Translations under genes and position numbers: made by a program
The notes under the pieces: generated by a model
Seen by the model: only the letters and a program-made list of their open reading frames with translations
Databases searched by the model: none
What the model was told of the DNA's origin: nothing
DNA from: Alphaproteobacteria bacterium
GTDB lineage: Bacteria; Pseudomonadota; Alphaproteobacteria; Bin65
Assembly (NCBI GenBank): GCA_022819985.1
Contig: JAJEGH010000003.1
Coordinates: 18,076 to 82,075 of the forward strand
Length of the DNA: 64,000 nt
Reading direction: 5' to 3'
Part shown: positions 26,801-34,232 of the stretch, piece after piece
Numbering within the stretch: the first letter of the stretch is position 1
How the letters are laid out: the number at the start of each line of letters is the position of its first letter

Positions 26801-29800
26801 CCGGCGCCAGCCGATACAGGCCGCCGGCCGACGGCTCCGCATCGCCGAACAGCAGCGACAGCGGGTCCTCGTTGCCGCGGAGGACTTCGGGCAGGGCCCC
26901 GGCGCAGCGCCGGAACAGCCCGATCTCGTTGATCGCGTGCGGGAAGCGCTCCGTCACCTCGGCCAGGAACGCCCCGGCATCGCGCGGCATGTTCTCCGGC
27001 AACGGGTCGCCGGCGCCGACCGCTACCGCGAAGCCGTCGTCCGTCTCCCGCACCACGCCGGAGCGCGCCAGGATTTCCAGGAGCCGGCGGAGCAGATGCG
27101 TGTGTTCGGGCAAGACCTCAAGATGCTCGCGCAGCGCTTCCGTGTCCGCGGTCGCGCCTGCCTTGCGGTCCCAGCCCAGGGTTTCCAGGGCCGAGAGCGC
27201 GTAGCACCACGAAACCCGCTCCATTTCCCCTTGCAGGTCGATCTCGGCCGCGACCTCGACTCCTTCATCGCCAAGATACCGGGAGAAGGGATGCGAGCGG
27301 GCGGCAGCGGCCGACGGGCTCGGCAGGAAGTCCGCCGGCGGCATGCCCGGCGGCAGGGCGCAATCGCGCCAGACCACCTCGTAGAGCAGGTCTTCGACGC
27401 CTTCGACCGCCGCGAGCAGCGCCGCGCGCGTCGCGCGTTTGACGGTGAAGCCGGCGAGTTCGCCGAGAAGCTCTCCGCTCCCGGCGTAGAGGCGCATGTC
27501 CGCCGCAAAAACCTCCGGCGTTCCGGCGTTCCCGGCATCGGCCGCCGCATCGCGCGGGCTTTCCCGCATCGTCACATGGCAGAAGAGCCGGTCCGGCAGC
27601 CCGTCTCCGATCCAGAGCCGCTCCCAGGCGAACGGCAGATAGGTGGTGCCGTCCCCCGTCCCGTCCGGATCGCGCGCCGCCCCCATGATCTGAAAGCAGC
27701 CGTCGAGCACCAGCGGATGCACGTCGAGGGCGCCCCGCTCCTGACCGGCGGGCAGCGCAACTTCGCCGAGCGCCTCGCCGTCCCGCGCCCAGAGCGCGGT
27801 CACGGTGCGGAAAGCGGGGCCGAGATCGATCCCGACCGCTGACTTGGCGCGGTAGTAGGCGGGCAGGTCCACGGGCGAGAGCCCGGCCTTCAGGCCGTCG
27901 GCATCGAGCGGCGGCGCGGCCTCGGGCGGGCCTGCCGCGCCGCTCGAAACCTGCCCCTCCGCATGCAGCGTCCATTCCTCGTCGTCGTCGCCCTTGCTGA
28001 GAACGCGGACCCGGCGCGACGGGCCGTCCCCGCCGGCATCGAGCAACACTTGCATGCGCCGGCCCGCGTCGCCGTCGCCGGTGTCTTCCCCGGCGCCGTC
28101 CCCGGCGAAGACCAGGGCGCTCTGCATGCGGAAGTCTTCGACGACAACCGCGGCGTCGCCGCCGGCGCGGCAGGCCGATGCGGCCATGGCGCCGTAAAGC
28201 GCCCCCGGCGCGATCAGCCGGCCGAACACGCGATGATCGGCGAGCCACGCCGGATCGGTCGGAAAGACCTCCGTGTCGAAGGCGGTCTCGCCGCTGGCGG
28301 ACTCGTGCCGGCTGCCGAGCAGCGGATGGCCGCTTGCCTGCCGCCGCCGCTTCGGCGCCTCGACCCAGTAGCGCTCGCGCTGGAAGGGATAGCCCGGCAG
28401 CGCGATGCGGCGGCGTGCCTCGCCGGCGAACAGCCCGTCGAAGCGCAGCGGCAGCCCGGCCTCGTAGGCGCCGGCCACGGCCTCGACGAAGCCGCCGCCG
28501 GACCCCGGCGCCGGCGGTGCCTCGCCGGTCGCCGGCCGAATGAGACTCGACACGACCGCCGGCTCGGCGGCCCCGCCCGCGTCCGGCCAGGCCAGCGAGA
28601 CCATCGGCCCGAGCACCGCGTGCGGTCCGATCTCCACGACCGCGTCCACGCCCAGCCCCGCCAGGGTCTCGACGCAGGCGCGGAACGCCACCGGCGCACG
28701 CATCTGCCGGCGCCAGTAGGCCGCGTCCAGCGTCTCGCCGGAACCGGCCGTCCGGCCGGTGAGATTGCTGACGAAGGGGAGCGACGGCGGCGCAAACTCA
28801 AGCTGCGAAAGGGCGGCCTCCAGATCGTCCAGCGCGGGCTCGATCATGGCGCTGTGGTAGGCCGGGCTCCGGCGCAGCCGCGCGACCCGAATGCCGGCGG
28901 CCTCCAGGCGCTCGAGGATCGCCGCGATGTCCTCGGCCGGGCCGCTGATGGCCTGGTGCGCCCCGTTATCGGCGGCGATGCACAGGCCGATGCCCGGGGC
29001 GGCCGCGTTGTGTTCGTCCAGCGCCTCGGCGACGCGGGCGGGCGGGGCGAAGACCGCCGCCATCGCCCCCTCGCCGGGCAGGGCGCCGACCAGCGTCCCC
29101 CGCACCGTCGCAAGGCGCAGGCCATTCTCCAGGCTGAACACGCCCGCGGTGTGGGCCGCCGCGATCTCGCCCAGGCTGTGTCCGAGCACCGCGTCCGGCC
29201 GGATGCCGAGGCTCGACCACAGCGCGGTGAGAGCGCATTCGAGGGCGTAGATCGCCGGCTGCTTCCACTGCGGGTCGTCCAGGTCTCCCGCGGCGCCGGG
29301 GCGGCCGAACATGACGTCGAGCAGCGAGGCGCCGCGCTCTTCGCCGAGCACGGCGTCGCACCGGTCGAGCACCGCGCGCACCACCGGCTCGCTGTCGTAG
29401 AGCGCCGCGCCCATGCCCGGCCACTGGCTGGCCTGCCCGGTGTAGACGAACGCCACGGTCGCCGCCTTGCGCGACGCCGACCGCTCGTCGGTCCCGGCGA
29501 TCGCCCGCAAACCCGCGCGCAGCGAGTCCGCGTCCCGGAACGCCACGCCCGCCCGGTGGCCGAAATGGCTCCGGCCGATCCCGGCCGACCAGGCCATGTC
29601 GGACAGCAGGGGACCGGACGCCGCGCCGTCGGCTGCGAGCGCCGCCTCCTGCCGGTCGAGCCATTCGAGATAGCCTTCCGCGGCATCGCGCAGCGCGGCG
29701 CCCGTCTTCCCGGAAAGCGGCAGCAGCCGCGTCGCGCGCGGGGCCAGCCCGTCTTTCGGCGGCGGGGACACCGCGGGGACCGGTAACGATACGGCGACCG

Positions 29801-31250
29801 GCTTCGGGGCGCCGGCGAGCCAGCGGTCCTCTTCGGGAGCCGGCGCGGCGCCGTCCGGCGACGGGTATCCCTCCAGCACGATATGGGCGTTCGTGCCCGA
29901 CCAGCCGAACCCGCTCACGCCGGCCAGCGGCGGGCGGTCTGCATTGGACGGCCAGGGCGTCGGGGCGGCCGTCACCTGCAAGGGCAGCCGTTCCCAGTCC
30001 ATCTCCGGATTCGGGTTATGGAAATGCAGGTGCTTCGGGATGATTCCCCGATTCATCGCCAGCACGGTCTTGATCAGTCCCGCAGAGCCGGCCGCGGATT
30101 CCAGGTGGCCGATATTGGTCTTGACCGAGCCGATCAGCAGTGGGCGGTCCGCGTCGCGCCCGCGCCCGTAGACCGCCGCCGTCGCGTCGATCTCGATCGG
30201 GTCGCCGACCTCCGTGCCGGTCCCGTGCGCCTCCAGGTAATCGATATCCGACGGATCGACACCCGCCCGTTCGAGCGCCGCCGCGATCACGCGTTCCTGC
30301 GCCGCCTTGTTCGGAACCGTCAGGCCCGGGCTCGCCCCGTCCTGATTGAGCGCCGTGCCCCGGATCACGCCCCAGATGCGATCGCCGTCGGCCTCGGCTT
30401 CGGCGAGCCGTTTCAGGACCAGGATGCCGCAGCCCTCGCCCCGGACATATCCGTTGGCCGAGGCGTCGAAGGTCTTGCACTGGCCGTCCGGCGCGAGCAT
30501 CCCCGCGTTGGCGCGGAACTCCAGAAGCCGGCCGGAAAGAATGATATTCACCCCTCCCGCAAGCGCGAGATCCGCATCGCCCCGCTGCAGGCCCGTCACC
30601 GCCTGGTGCGTTGCGACCAGCGACGACGAGCAGGCCGTGTCCACCGCCATCGCCGGCCCCCCGAGGCCCAGCGCGAACGCGACCCGGCCGATCGCCGTGT
30701 TGAGCGACGTGCCGGTGACGGCATAGAGACTGGCGGCGGGTTCGGCGGGCCCCGCATTCTCGTTGGCCTCCAGGATCAGCCCGCGGTAGTCGTTGTTGCT
30801 GATCCCCGCATAGACGCCGGTGCGGCTGTCCTTCAGCTGCTCGGGATCGATGCCCGCGTCTTCGAGCGCCCGCCAGCTCGTCTCCAGTATCAGCCGTTGC
30901 TGCGGGTCCAGCAGTTCCGCCTCGACCGGCGAGATGCGGAAGAAGGCGGCATCGAACAGATCGAGCTCGTCGAGATAGGCGCCGAAGCGGCAGGCCTCGA
31001 TCTGTCCCGTATCTTCGGGGAACAGGGCGCCCACGCGGCCGATGCCGGACCCGGGAACGCCCTTCTGCACCGTGTTCCTGCCGTCTTCCAGCAGGCGCCA
31101 GAACGCGGCGATGTCGTCCGCCCCGGGGAACCGGCAGGCCATGCCCACGATGGCGATCGGCTCGCCGCCGCCGGAAATTCTGCTTTCTCCATCGTCCGAT
31201 TCGACCGAAAAGGCTTCGGAGTTTTCGCGGGATACGTCTCGTTCCATCAT
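20862..31250 (-). CDS. Type I PKS: KS-AT-DH-cMT-ER-KR-ACP-KS-AT(remnant)
   Basis: 3462 residues from ATG 31250. KS1 about 29-457, DTACSSS with Cys207, HGTGT and NIGHLES intact. AT1 about 599-900, GHSLGE with Ser692 and the specificity-region string AYHS. DH about 974-1265, His1006 in HRVFGRLIAP and Asp1183 in LDGCFQ. C-methyltransferase about 1345-1740, LEVGAGIG near 1514. ER about 1924-2230, GAGGVG near 2056. KR about 2240-2430, GGLGGIG present but His2390 stands where the catalytic Tyr is usual (ANHAAAN). ACP about 2515-2590, GMDSL with Ser2552. KS2 about 2631-3050 keeps Cys2795 but in LNCAASL rather than DTACSSSL, with HGAGS and NIGHLES. AT2 about 3181-3462 has GHGIG (Gly3276 for Ser), lacks about 90 residues including the acyl-specificity subdomain, and ends the protein. 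No TE and no second ACP. Extender choice (malonyl or methylmalonyl) cannot be read from AYHS. The two KS-AT linkers are near copies, so the tail arose by module duplication and decay. Confidence 0.93.
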   Translation of the reverse strand: MMERDVSRENSEAFSVESDDGESRISGGGEPIAIVGMACRFPGADDIAAFWRLLEDGRNTVQKGVPGSGIGRVGALFPEDTGQIEACRFGAYLDELDLFDAAFFRISPVEAELLDPQQRLILETSWRALEDAGIDPEQLKDSRTGVYAGISNNDYRGLILEANENAGPAEPAASLYAVTGTSLNTAIGRVAFALGLGGPAMAVDTACSSSLVATHQAVTGLQRGDADLALAGGVNIILSGRLLEFRANAGMLAPDGQCKTFDASANGYVRGEGCGILVLKRLAEAEADGDRIWGVIRGTALNQDGASPGLTVPNKAAQERVIAAALERAGVDPSDIDYLEAHGTGTEVGDPIEIDATAAVYGRGRDADRPLLIGSVKTNIGHLESAAGSAGLIKTVLAMNRGIIPKHLHFHNPNPEMDWERLPLQVTAAPTPWPSNADRPPLAGVSGFGWSGTNAHIVLEGYPSPDGAAPAPEEDRWLAGAPKPVAVSLPVPAVSPPPKDGLAPRATRLLPLSGKTGAALRDAAEGYLEWLDRQEAALAADGAASGPLLSDMAWSAGIGRSHFGHRAGVAFRDADSLRAGLRAIAGTDERSASRKAATVAFVYTGQASQWPGMGAALYDSEPVVRAVLDRCDAVLGEERGASLLDVMFGRPGAAGDLDDPQWKQPAIYALECALTALWSSLGIRPDAVLGHSLGEIAAAHTAGVFSLENGLRLATVRGTLVGALPGEGAMAAVFAPPARVAEALDEHNAAAPGIGLCIAADNGAHQAISGPAEDIAAILERLEAAGIRVARLRRSPAYHSAMIEPALDDLEAALSQLEFAPPSLPFVSNLTGRTAGSGETLDAAYWRRQMRAPVAFRACVETLAGLGVDAVVEIGPHAVLGPMVSLAWPDAGGAAEPAVVSSLIRPATGEAPPAPGSGGGFVEAVAGAYEAGLPLRFDGLFAGEARRRIALPGYPFQRERYWVEAPKRRRQASGHPLLGSRHESASGETAFDTEVFPTDPAWLADHRVFGRLIAPGALYGAMAASACRAGGDAAVVVEDFRMQSALVFAGDGAGEDTGDGDAGRRMQVLLDAGGDGPSRRVRVLSKGDDDEEWTLHAEGQVSSGAAGPPEAAPPLDADGLKAGLSPVDLPAYYRAKSAVGIDLGPAFRTVTALWARDGEALGEVALPAGQERGALDVHPLVLDGCFQIMGAARDPDGTGDGTTYLPFAWERLWIGDGLPDRLFCHVTMRESPRDAAADAGNAGTPEVFAADMRLYAGSGELLGELAGFTVKRATRAALLAAVEGVEDLLYEVVWRDCALPPGMPPADFLPSPSAAAARSHPFSRYLGDEGVEVAAEIDLQGEMERVSWCYALSALETLGWDRKAGATADTEALREHLEVLPEHTHLLRRLLEILARSGVVRETDDGFAVAVGAGDPLPENMPRDAGAFLAEVTERFPHAINEIGLFRRCAGALPEVLRGNEDPLSLLFGDAEPSAGGLYRLAPAWRAANRMIGEVVRSLVDDLPDGRRLRVLEVGAGIGSATETILPELPAGRFDYMYTDISAGFFADAESRFSADGASIDYRMLDIEKDPVDQGFEPHAYDMVIAANVLHATRRLDETLAHCRALLAPSGLLVALENQRGRGWMDLIFGQLDGWWRYADRYRTNHALAGPDVWRAALADTGFAESEVLGVDRSESAGLPDRGVIVAQGPAKIDLPEGVWILAADRGGTAAALAAQLAAQNQRVVLAGDDPDGTGAAAEGKDGIVVASVELERRESWQSLVEGLPPDVPFAGAVHLVGQDGHGADATAADLAADAKRAAASALALVQGIADADAVPEKGLWFVTRGAQVLERERTGQLAGAALWGLGRVVLREAPQMQARMLDLDPEAAEPGAVLANELLFPDSENHIAHRRERRQAARLVRTGAGAARLALPEEADWVLAPDEGGAIETLQVQPLAAQALEPNEVRVAVDACGLNFLDVFRAMGLVEEGLLGEEFCGRIVETGPDVTAVSTGDRVAGFAFCTFGPEVVTHEALVAPAPPGMSAAALATVPSVFVTCVLSYELAGLKAGDRVLIHAGAGGVGLAAIQLAQAAGAEVFATASAPKQDYLRALGVEHVFDSRSTAFGRDILDATDGAGVDIVLNSLTGEGFIEASLSCLAQGGRFVELARRDILSEDEMAALRPDVAYSILDLYVLKQHDPARPGAALKDVLGRMATGELAPLRHTRWPLAETSAAMGFMRAARHIGKIVLTAPALRAGRLRQDGTYLVTGGLGGIGCALAEWLAERGAGTVVLNGRRPPDEAAEQAIEALRARGFRIEVEIADVTDTAALDAMLARIDDALPPLAGVIHSVGVLSDAALGNQSWESFETVLWPKILGAWHLHRATMERDLDMFVLFSSVAGIFGNPGQANHAAANAFLDQLAAHRRALGLPGQAIAWGAWSELGEAEEQRERIAGRREASGTGWFSPEQGFKAFERLVRQDATNAAVAAVDWPVFEDALGGRPPFLEDLLAGAADEEDGSSSSEDLLAQLGATPAAGREDLLASFLQGEVQAVLRLPSAPASTVGFFDLGMDSLMAVELRNRLNRAFSDTYVAPNTLVFDYPTIADLARHLVDALGDPDPAPEATLEAAAGAASGPDAQPPALQPVEGHRDDGIAIVGMACRFPGAPDIAAFWRQLETGSDAVTNGRQDNGSWTGVAGDPAVGNDIWSRGGFVDGIDRFDARFFGMTPIGARMMDPQQRLLLETSWRALEDAGIDPEGLRGSRTGVYAGIATSEYRDLMMAGGGLNYLGTASGMAVGGVAYKLGLTGPAIPVMLNCAASLVTVQQAVTGLRKGEVDLALVGGVNAVLSPGLTREMAALGMLSQQGRCKTFDAAADGFVRSEGCGMVVLKRLAEAEADGDRIWAVIRGAAVNQNGATAGPTVPNGPAQERVIEEALAQAGVQPSDVDYLEAHGAGSELGDPIEVQAAAAVYGRERDGDRPLLIGSVKTNIGHLESAAGVAALIKVVLAMRRGLLPKHLHFSDPNPHLDWDRLPVRVVSEATDWPSAPDRPPLAGVSAFGISGTNAHVVVEGYGNPADGAPAPEGVPQPVAVAALPGSVAALPQPGDNLTARGTRLLPLSGKSAPSLRMLAGRYLAWLDEREPALAADGSASGPALSDLAWTAGVGRSHFDHRAAVAFEDCGSLREGLQALAAADGDCEAVTPAKVAFAYAGRGNGWIGTGEALYASEPAVRAVLDRCEEVFGDMRSASLLDVMFGRPGSAGDPDDPQWARPAAYALECALTALWAGVGVQPGVALGHGIGALAAAQAAGVLGLEDVLRLAATLDDPGAAPDGIATGAPALTLVDTVSGLAVPPDDVRDAAYWRRQAAGGPDSFENCAATLAAAGIGAVIGIGPDTTLGTKLTAAWPDAGPEARNAAAPVVLPGLGRSPDCGAAARSSPNGGFADAVAGAYEAGLPVSFAGLFAGETRRRVSLPDYPFERRRHWI

Positions 31251-31338
31251 TCGGTTTGCTTTCCCCGATCGCCGATAGCGCACAAATCGCCGGCTGCCCG
31301 AAAGTCGTGCGGCTTCTGCCCGATAGCGTTCAGTCTGG

Positions 31339-31369
31339 ACTATACACCGCAAAATTCGTGAAATGTCAG
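31339..31369 (-). promoter_or_regulatory. Candidate promoter of the PKS gene
   Basis: Read on the minus strand: CTGACA, 19-bp spacer, TATAGT, about 90 bases before the PKS start codon. The spacer is slightly long. It lies in the locally AT-richer part of the 208-bp gap between the PKS and the LLM gene, and no better candidate is visible. GGGGAAAG precedes the ATG as a ribosome site. Confidence 0.33.
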
Positions 31370-31458
31370 AATCCGCGACGCGCGCCGGAAGAAGAGGCGG
31401 GCCGCGGACTGCCCGCGGCGCCCGAGGCTGTCAGCGTCGAAGGGCGGGGCCGGCCGGC

Positions 31459-32544
31459 CTATTCGGCGGCGCGCAGCGGTTGCGCGCCGATATCCATCCG
31501 CTTGAGTTCCGGCAGCACCTCGGCGGCGAACAGGCGCAGCATGCCGAGCGTCCGCTCGGGGCCGTAGTAGGGCGGATAGTGGACCATCAGCGAGGTCATG
31601 CCGACATCGCGGAACGCCTCGATCTTGCGCAGCACCGTATCGGGCGCGCCGTGCAGGATGGTATCCTTCACCAGGCGCTCGTAGGCGAACTGGCTTTCGT
31701 CCGTCTTCTCGGCGACGTCGCCCAGATAGGCCCCGACCTCGCCGCCCATGAACGATTTCATGTGGTGCGTGATGCCGGCCTCGCTTTCCTCGCGCGCCCG
31801 GGCGTCGGTCGGCGCGACATAGGTCATGCGCACCACGTCCACCTCGCCGAAGGCCGGGTTGGCGTCGAGCGGGGCCGGCGTCTCCGCCATATGCTCGCGG
31901 TAGAGCGCGATATGCTCGCCGATGGTGGCGGCCGAGGGCAGCAGGGACTGCATCAGCCCGAAACCGTTGCGCGCCGCCGTGCGGATCGAGCCGTCCGTGC
32001 CCGCGGCCATGAAGAACGGCGGGTGCGGCTGCTGGACGGGCTGCGGAAAGACCTCGTAGGTCTCGTCCATCGCGAAGCGGAAATATTCGCCGTCGCTGTT
32101 CACGCGCTTCTTGTGGAAGCCGTCGAGGATCAGCGGGATCGCCTCGGCCTGGATCGCGCGCCGCTCCTCATAGCTGATGCCGAGCCCCTCGAACTCGTAG
32201 GGCCGGTAGCCGGAGCCCATGCCGAGCTGGAAGCGCCCGCCGCTCAGGATATCGACGAAGGCGGCATTCTCCACGATGCGCAGGGGGTGATGCAGCGGCA
32301 CGACCATGACGGCTGCGCCGAGCCGGATTCGCGTCGTCTTCGCCGCCAGGTAGGACAGGTAGCTGAACGGGTCCGGCAGGATGCCGTATTTGTTGGAAAA
32401 ATGGTGCTCGGCGATCCATACGGCATCGAAACCCAGCTCCTCCGCTTCGAGGATTTCGCGGGTGACGCGCTCGTGAATCCCCCGGTGCGGATAGGGTTCG
32501 GACTTCGGGTCCGGATGCGATGTGAAAAGGATGCCGACCTTCAT
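31459..32544 (-). CDS. LLM-class flavin-dependent oxidoreductase (bacterial luciferase-like)
   Basis: 361 residues. It starts MKVGILFTSH and runs through FDAVWIAEHHFSNKYG (about residues 40-55), then RIRLGAAVMVVPLHHPLRIVENAAFVD, split by the GGRFQLGMGSGYRP loop, all typical of the TIM-barrel luciferase family that uses reduced FMN. The second half carries PPFFMAAGTDGSIRTAARNGFGLM. A separate flavin reductase would be needed. The substrate is unknown; class members desulfonate, cleave or hydroxylate small molecules. It reads the same way as the PKS but 208 bp separate them, so co-operation with polyketide tailoring is possible but not shown. Confidence 0.85.
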   Translation of the reverse strand: MKVGILFTSHPDPKSEPYPHRGIHERVTREILEAEELGFDAVWIAEHHFSNKYGILPDPFSYLSYLAAKTTRIRLGAAVMVVPLHHPLRIVENAAFVDILSGGRFQLGMGSGYRPYEFEGLGISYEERRAIQAEAIPLILDGFHKKRVNSDGEYFRFAMDETYEVFPQPVQQPHPPFFMAAGTDGSIRTAARNGFGLMQSLLPSAATIGEHIALYREHMAETPAPLDANPAFGEVDVVRMTYVAPTDARAREESEAGITHHMKSFMGGEVGAYLGDVAEKTDESQFAYERLVKDTILHGAPDTVLRKIEAFRDVGMTSLMVHYPPYYGPERTLGMLRLFAAEVLPELKRMDIGAQPLRAAE

Positions 32545-32636
32545 GGAAAACCCGCCTCTTGCGCTCCGGCCTGTTTCGCGGCGCGCACCCTAGCCCGGAT
32601 TTCTCCCCCGTGTCACGGCCTGCATCGCGCCCCGCG

Positions 32637-32688
32637 TCAGCCGGTTCCGGCGGCGTCCCCGAACAGCCGGCGCACCAGCCATATCGCC
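32637..32688. repeat. 52-bp direct repeat, left copy (duplicated hcrB 3-prime end)
   Basis: It matches 33210-33261 at 50 of 52 positions. Read on the minus strand it encodes the last 16 codons and stop of an HcrB-type protein, with one amino-acid change (Trp for Arg) near its start and Thr for Ala near its end. No other part of hcrB is duplicated here. Together with the right copy it brackets an AT-rich gene. Confidence 0.85.
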
Positions 32689-32802
32689 CTATAGTCGACA
32701 CCGTCGCCGGGGTACCTTGTGCGCCGGAATGGCGACCCAGATTCGTTAAGCCGAGAGCGGACGAAAGATACGGTTCTTACTCAAACCATTGGAGAGCAAC
32801 GT

Positions 32803-33195
32803 ATGCGAAATCTGATCGACTCATCCTTGCTCGACGATCACGATCTATATCACGCCAGATACGGGCGCGGCGCGGTGATAGTGGCGGTACGAAAGAGCCC
32901 GGACGGTACGACCGATCCGGATGTCAGTAAGCGGGACAGGCAACTAGCACGATTTTACAATGAGCGAGGTTCTGGCAGCTTCAGTAGCGCTCCAGATTTC
33001 GAGCCGATTCTATCGCTTGAACAAGAAGAAGGATTCATCAGAGTGGTCGTTCAATTCAAGAAAATGCATCCGGTGCATTCGCAATATCCACATGCTACAG
33101 CAACCATTGAGCGCGTCATCCCCGTCGACCAAGTTACTCTTGAAATTGTGCGCGCAAGTGACTTCCCACCATTACCGAAGCAAAGAACATTTTAG
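32803..33195 (+). CDS. AT-rich hypothetical gene inserted at the hcrB 3-prime end
   Basis: 130 residues from ATG 32803, preceded by GGAGAG. Content is ordinary for a small globular protein: a polar N-terminus (MRNLIDSSLLDDHDLYHARYG), a beta-rich middle (GFIRVVVQF, TATIERVIPV) and no membrane segment. No family is recognised. Base composition is visibly poorer in GC than every neighbour, and codons such as ACA, ATT, TTA and CAA are used that surrounding genes avoid. It lies between 52-bp direct repeats of the hcrB end and runs convergent to hcrB with a 14-base gap. All this points to recent acquisition. Confidence 0.6.
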   Translation: MRNLIDSSLLDDHDLYHARYGRGAVIVAVRKSPDGTTDPDVSKRDRQLARFYNERGSGSFSSAPDFEPILSLEQEEGFIRVVVQFKKMHPVHSQYPHATATIERVIPVDQVTLEIVRASDFPPLPKQRTF

Positions 33196-33209
33196 TCAGA
33201 TAGACTGCC

Positions 33210-33261
33210 TCAGCCGGCTCCGGCGGCGTCCCCGAACAGCCGGCGCACCAGCCGTATCGCC
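33210..33261. repeat. 52-bp direct repeat, right copy (within the hcrB 3-prime end)
   Basis: The repeat begins exactly at the hcrB stop codon (TCA on the plus strand at 33210-33212) and covers its last 17 codons including the stop. It is nearly identical to 32637-32688, 573 bp away. A duplication ending precisely at a gene boundary is reminiscent of an attachment-site duplication left by site-specific insertion. Confidence 0.85.
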
Positions 33262-34232
33262 ATTTTCGTCGCGACGCGGCGGCGGTAGTGGCCGGGGGTG
33301 AAAGTGGTCTTCATCGACATGAGCTGGTCCTTGCACAGATCGTCGATGCCCTGGACCACCGCGTCGTCCAGCACGCCGCCGGCGAGGTCCGCGGCGCCTT
33401 CGAGGAAGACCGGGCGCGGGTTCGTGCCGGTGACCGCGATGCGCAGGTCGGCGAGCGTGTCGCCGTCGCGCGCGACCGCCGCGGCGCAGCCGGCCACCGG
33501 GTATTCGATCGAGCGGCGGATGCGGACCTTGTCGTAGCCCGAGACGAGGTTGCCCGGCGCGGCGGCGCGGATGCGCAGTACGAACTCGCCGGGCCGGATC
33601 GCCATATAGTCGATGCCGTCGCCGGTCGAGCCGTCCTGGCGCGAATGGCCGATGAAGAAGTCGCGCATGGCGACGGTGCGTGCGCCGTCCGGGCCGAGCA
33701 GGTCGATCTCGCCGTCGAACAGCAGCATCGCCGGGGCGAGATCGCCGGAATAGGTCGCGAAGCATACGCCCTTCGATTTCGGCGCGACGTGGCACATGTC
33801 GCCCAGTTCGGTCTTCAGGCAATGGTCGTTGGCCTCGCGCCACCATTCGGACTGGTTGTAGTAGATGCAGCGCGTATCGAGGCAGATATTGCCGCCGACC
33901 GTGCCCATGTTGCGCTGGGTCGGCCCGGCGATCGAGCCGGCGGCCCGGGCGACCGCCGGATAGAGCCGGCGGATCTCCGGATGCTCCGCGACCTCGTACA
34001 GCCGCACCGACGCGCCGACGGCGAGGCCGTTGTCGCTGATGTCTATCGTCTTCAGGTCCGTCAGGCCGTTGGTGTCGATCAGGACCGGCGGCGTCTCGAT
34101 CCGCCGGCGGATGTTGACCAGGATGTCGGTGCCGCCGCCGATCATGCGGCTGTCCGGATGGGCCTGCCGGGCGGCCAGCGCCTCCTCGACGGTCGCCGGG
34201 CGGATGACGTCGAAACCGTGCAATGCGTCCAT
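33210..34232 (-). CDS. hcrB: 4-hydroxybenzoyl-CoA reductase beta-like FAD subunit
   Basis: 340 residues. FAD-binding fold of the xanthine dehydrogenase family: MIGGGTDILVNIRR (about 30-43) and the NMGTVGGNICLDTRC segment. Inserted after it is a Cys-rich loop with four spaced cysteines (DTRCIYYNQ, DHCLK, DMCHV, GVCFATYSGD). That loop, which holds an extra [4Fe-4S] cluster, is the hallmark of 4-hydroxybenzoyl-CoA reductase beta subunits and is absent from CO or xanthine dehydrogenases. The start overlaps the hcrA stop (TGATG). Substrate could be 4-hydroxybenzoyl-CoA or a related aryl-CoA or N-heterocycle. It is the last gene of the hcrCAB operon. Confidence 0.85.
   Translation of the reverse strand: MDALHGFDVIRPATVEEALAARQAHPDSRMIGGGTDILVNIRRRIETPPVLIDTNGLTDLKTIDISDNGLAVGASVRLYEVAEHPEIRRLYPAVARAAGSIAGPTQRNMGTVGGNICLDTRCIYYNQSEWWREANDHCLKTELGDMCHVAPKSKGVCFATYSGDLAPAMLLFDGEIDLLGPDGARTVAMRDFFIGHSRQDGSTGDGIDYMAIRPGEFVLRIRAAAPGNLVSGYDKVRIRRSIEYPVAGCAAAVARDGDTLADLRIAVTGTNPRPVFLEGAADLAGGVLDDAVVQGIDDLCKDQLMSMKTTFTPGHYRRRVATKMAIRLVRRLFGDAAGAG

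Noticed and set aside
21426..27842. 2138-codon open frame on the plus strand opposite the PKS
   Set aside because: It is the antisense of the PKS coding strand; high third-position GC removes stops in that frame. The product is Arg/His/Gln-rich without any domain.
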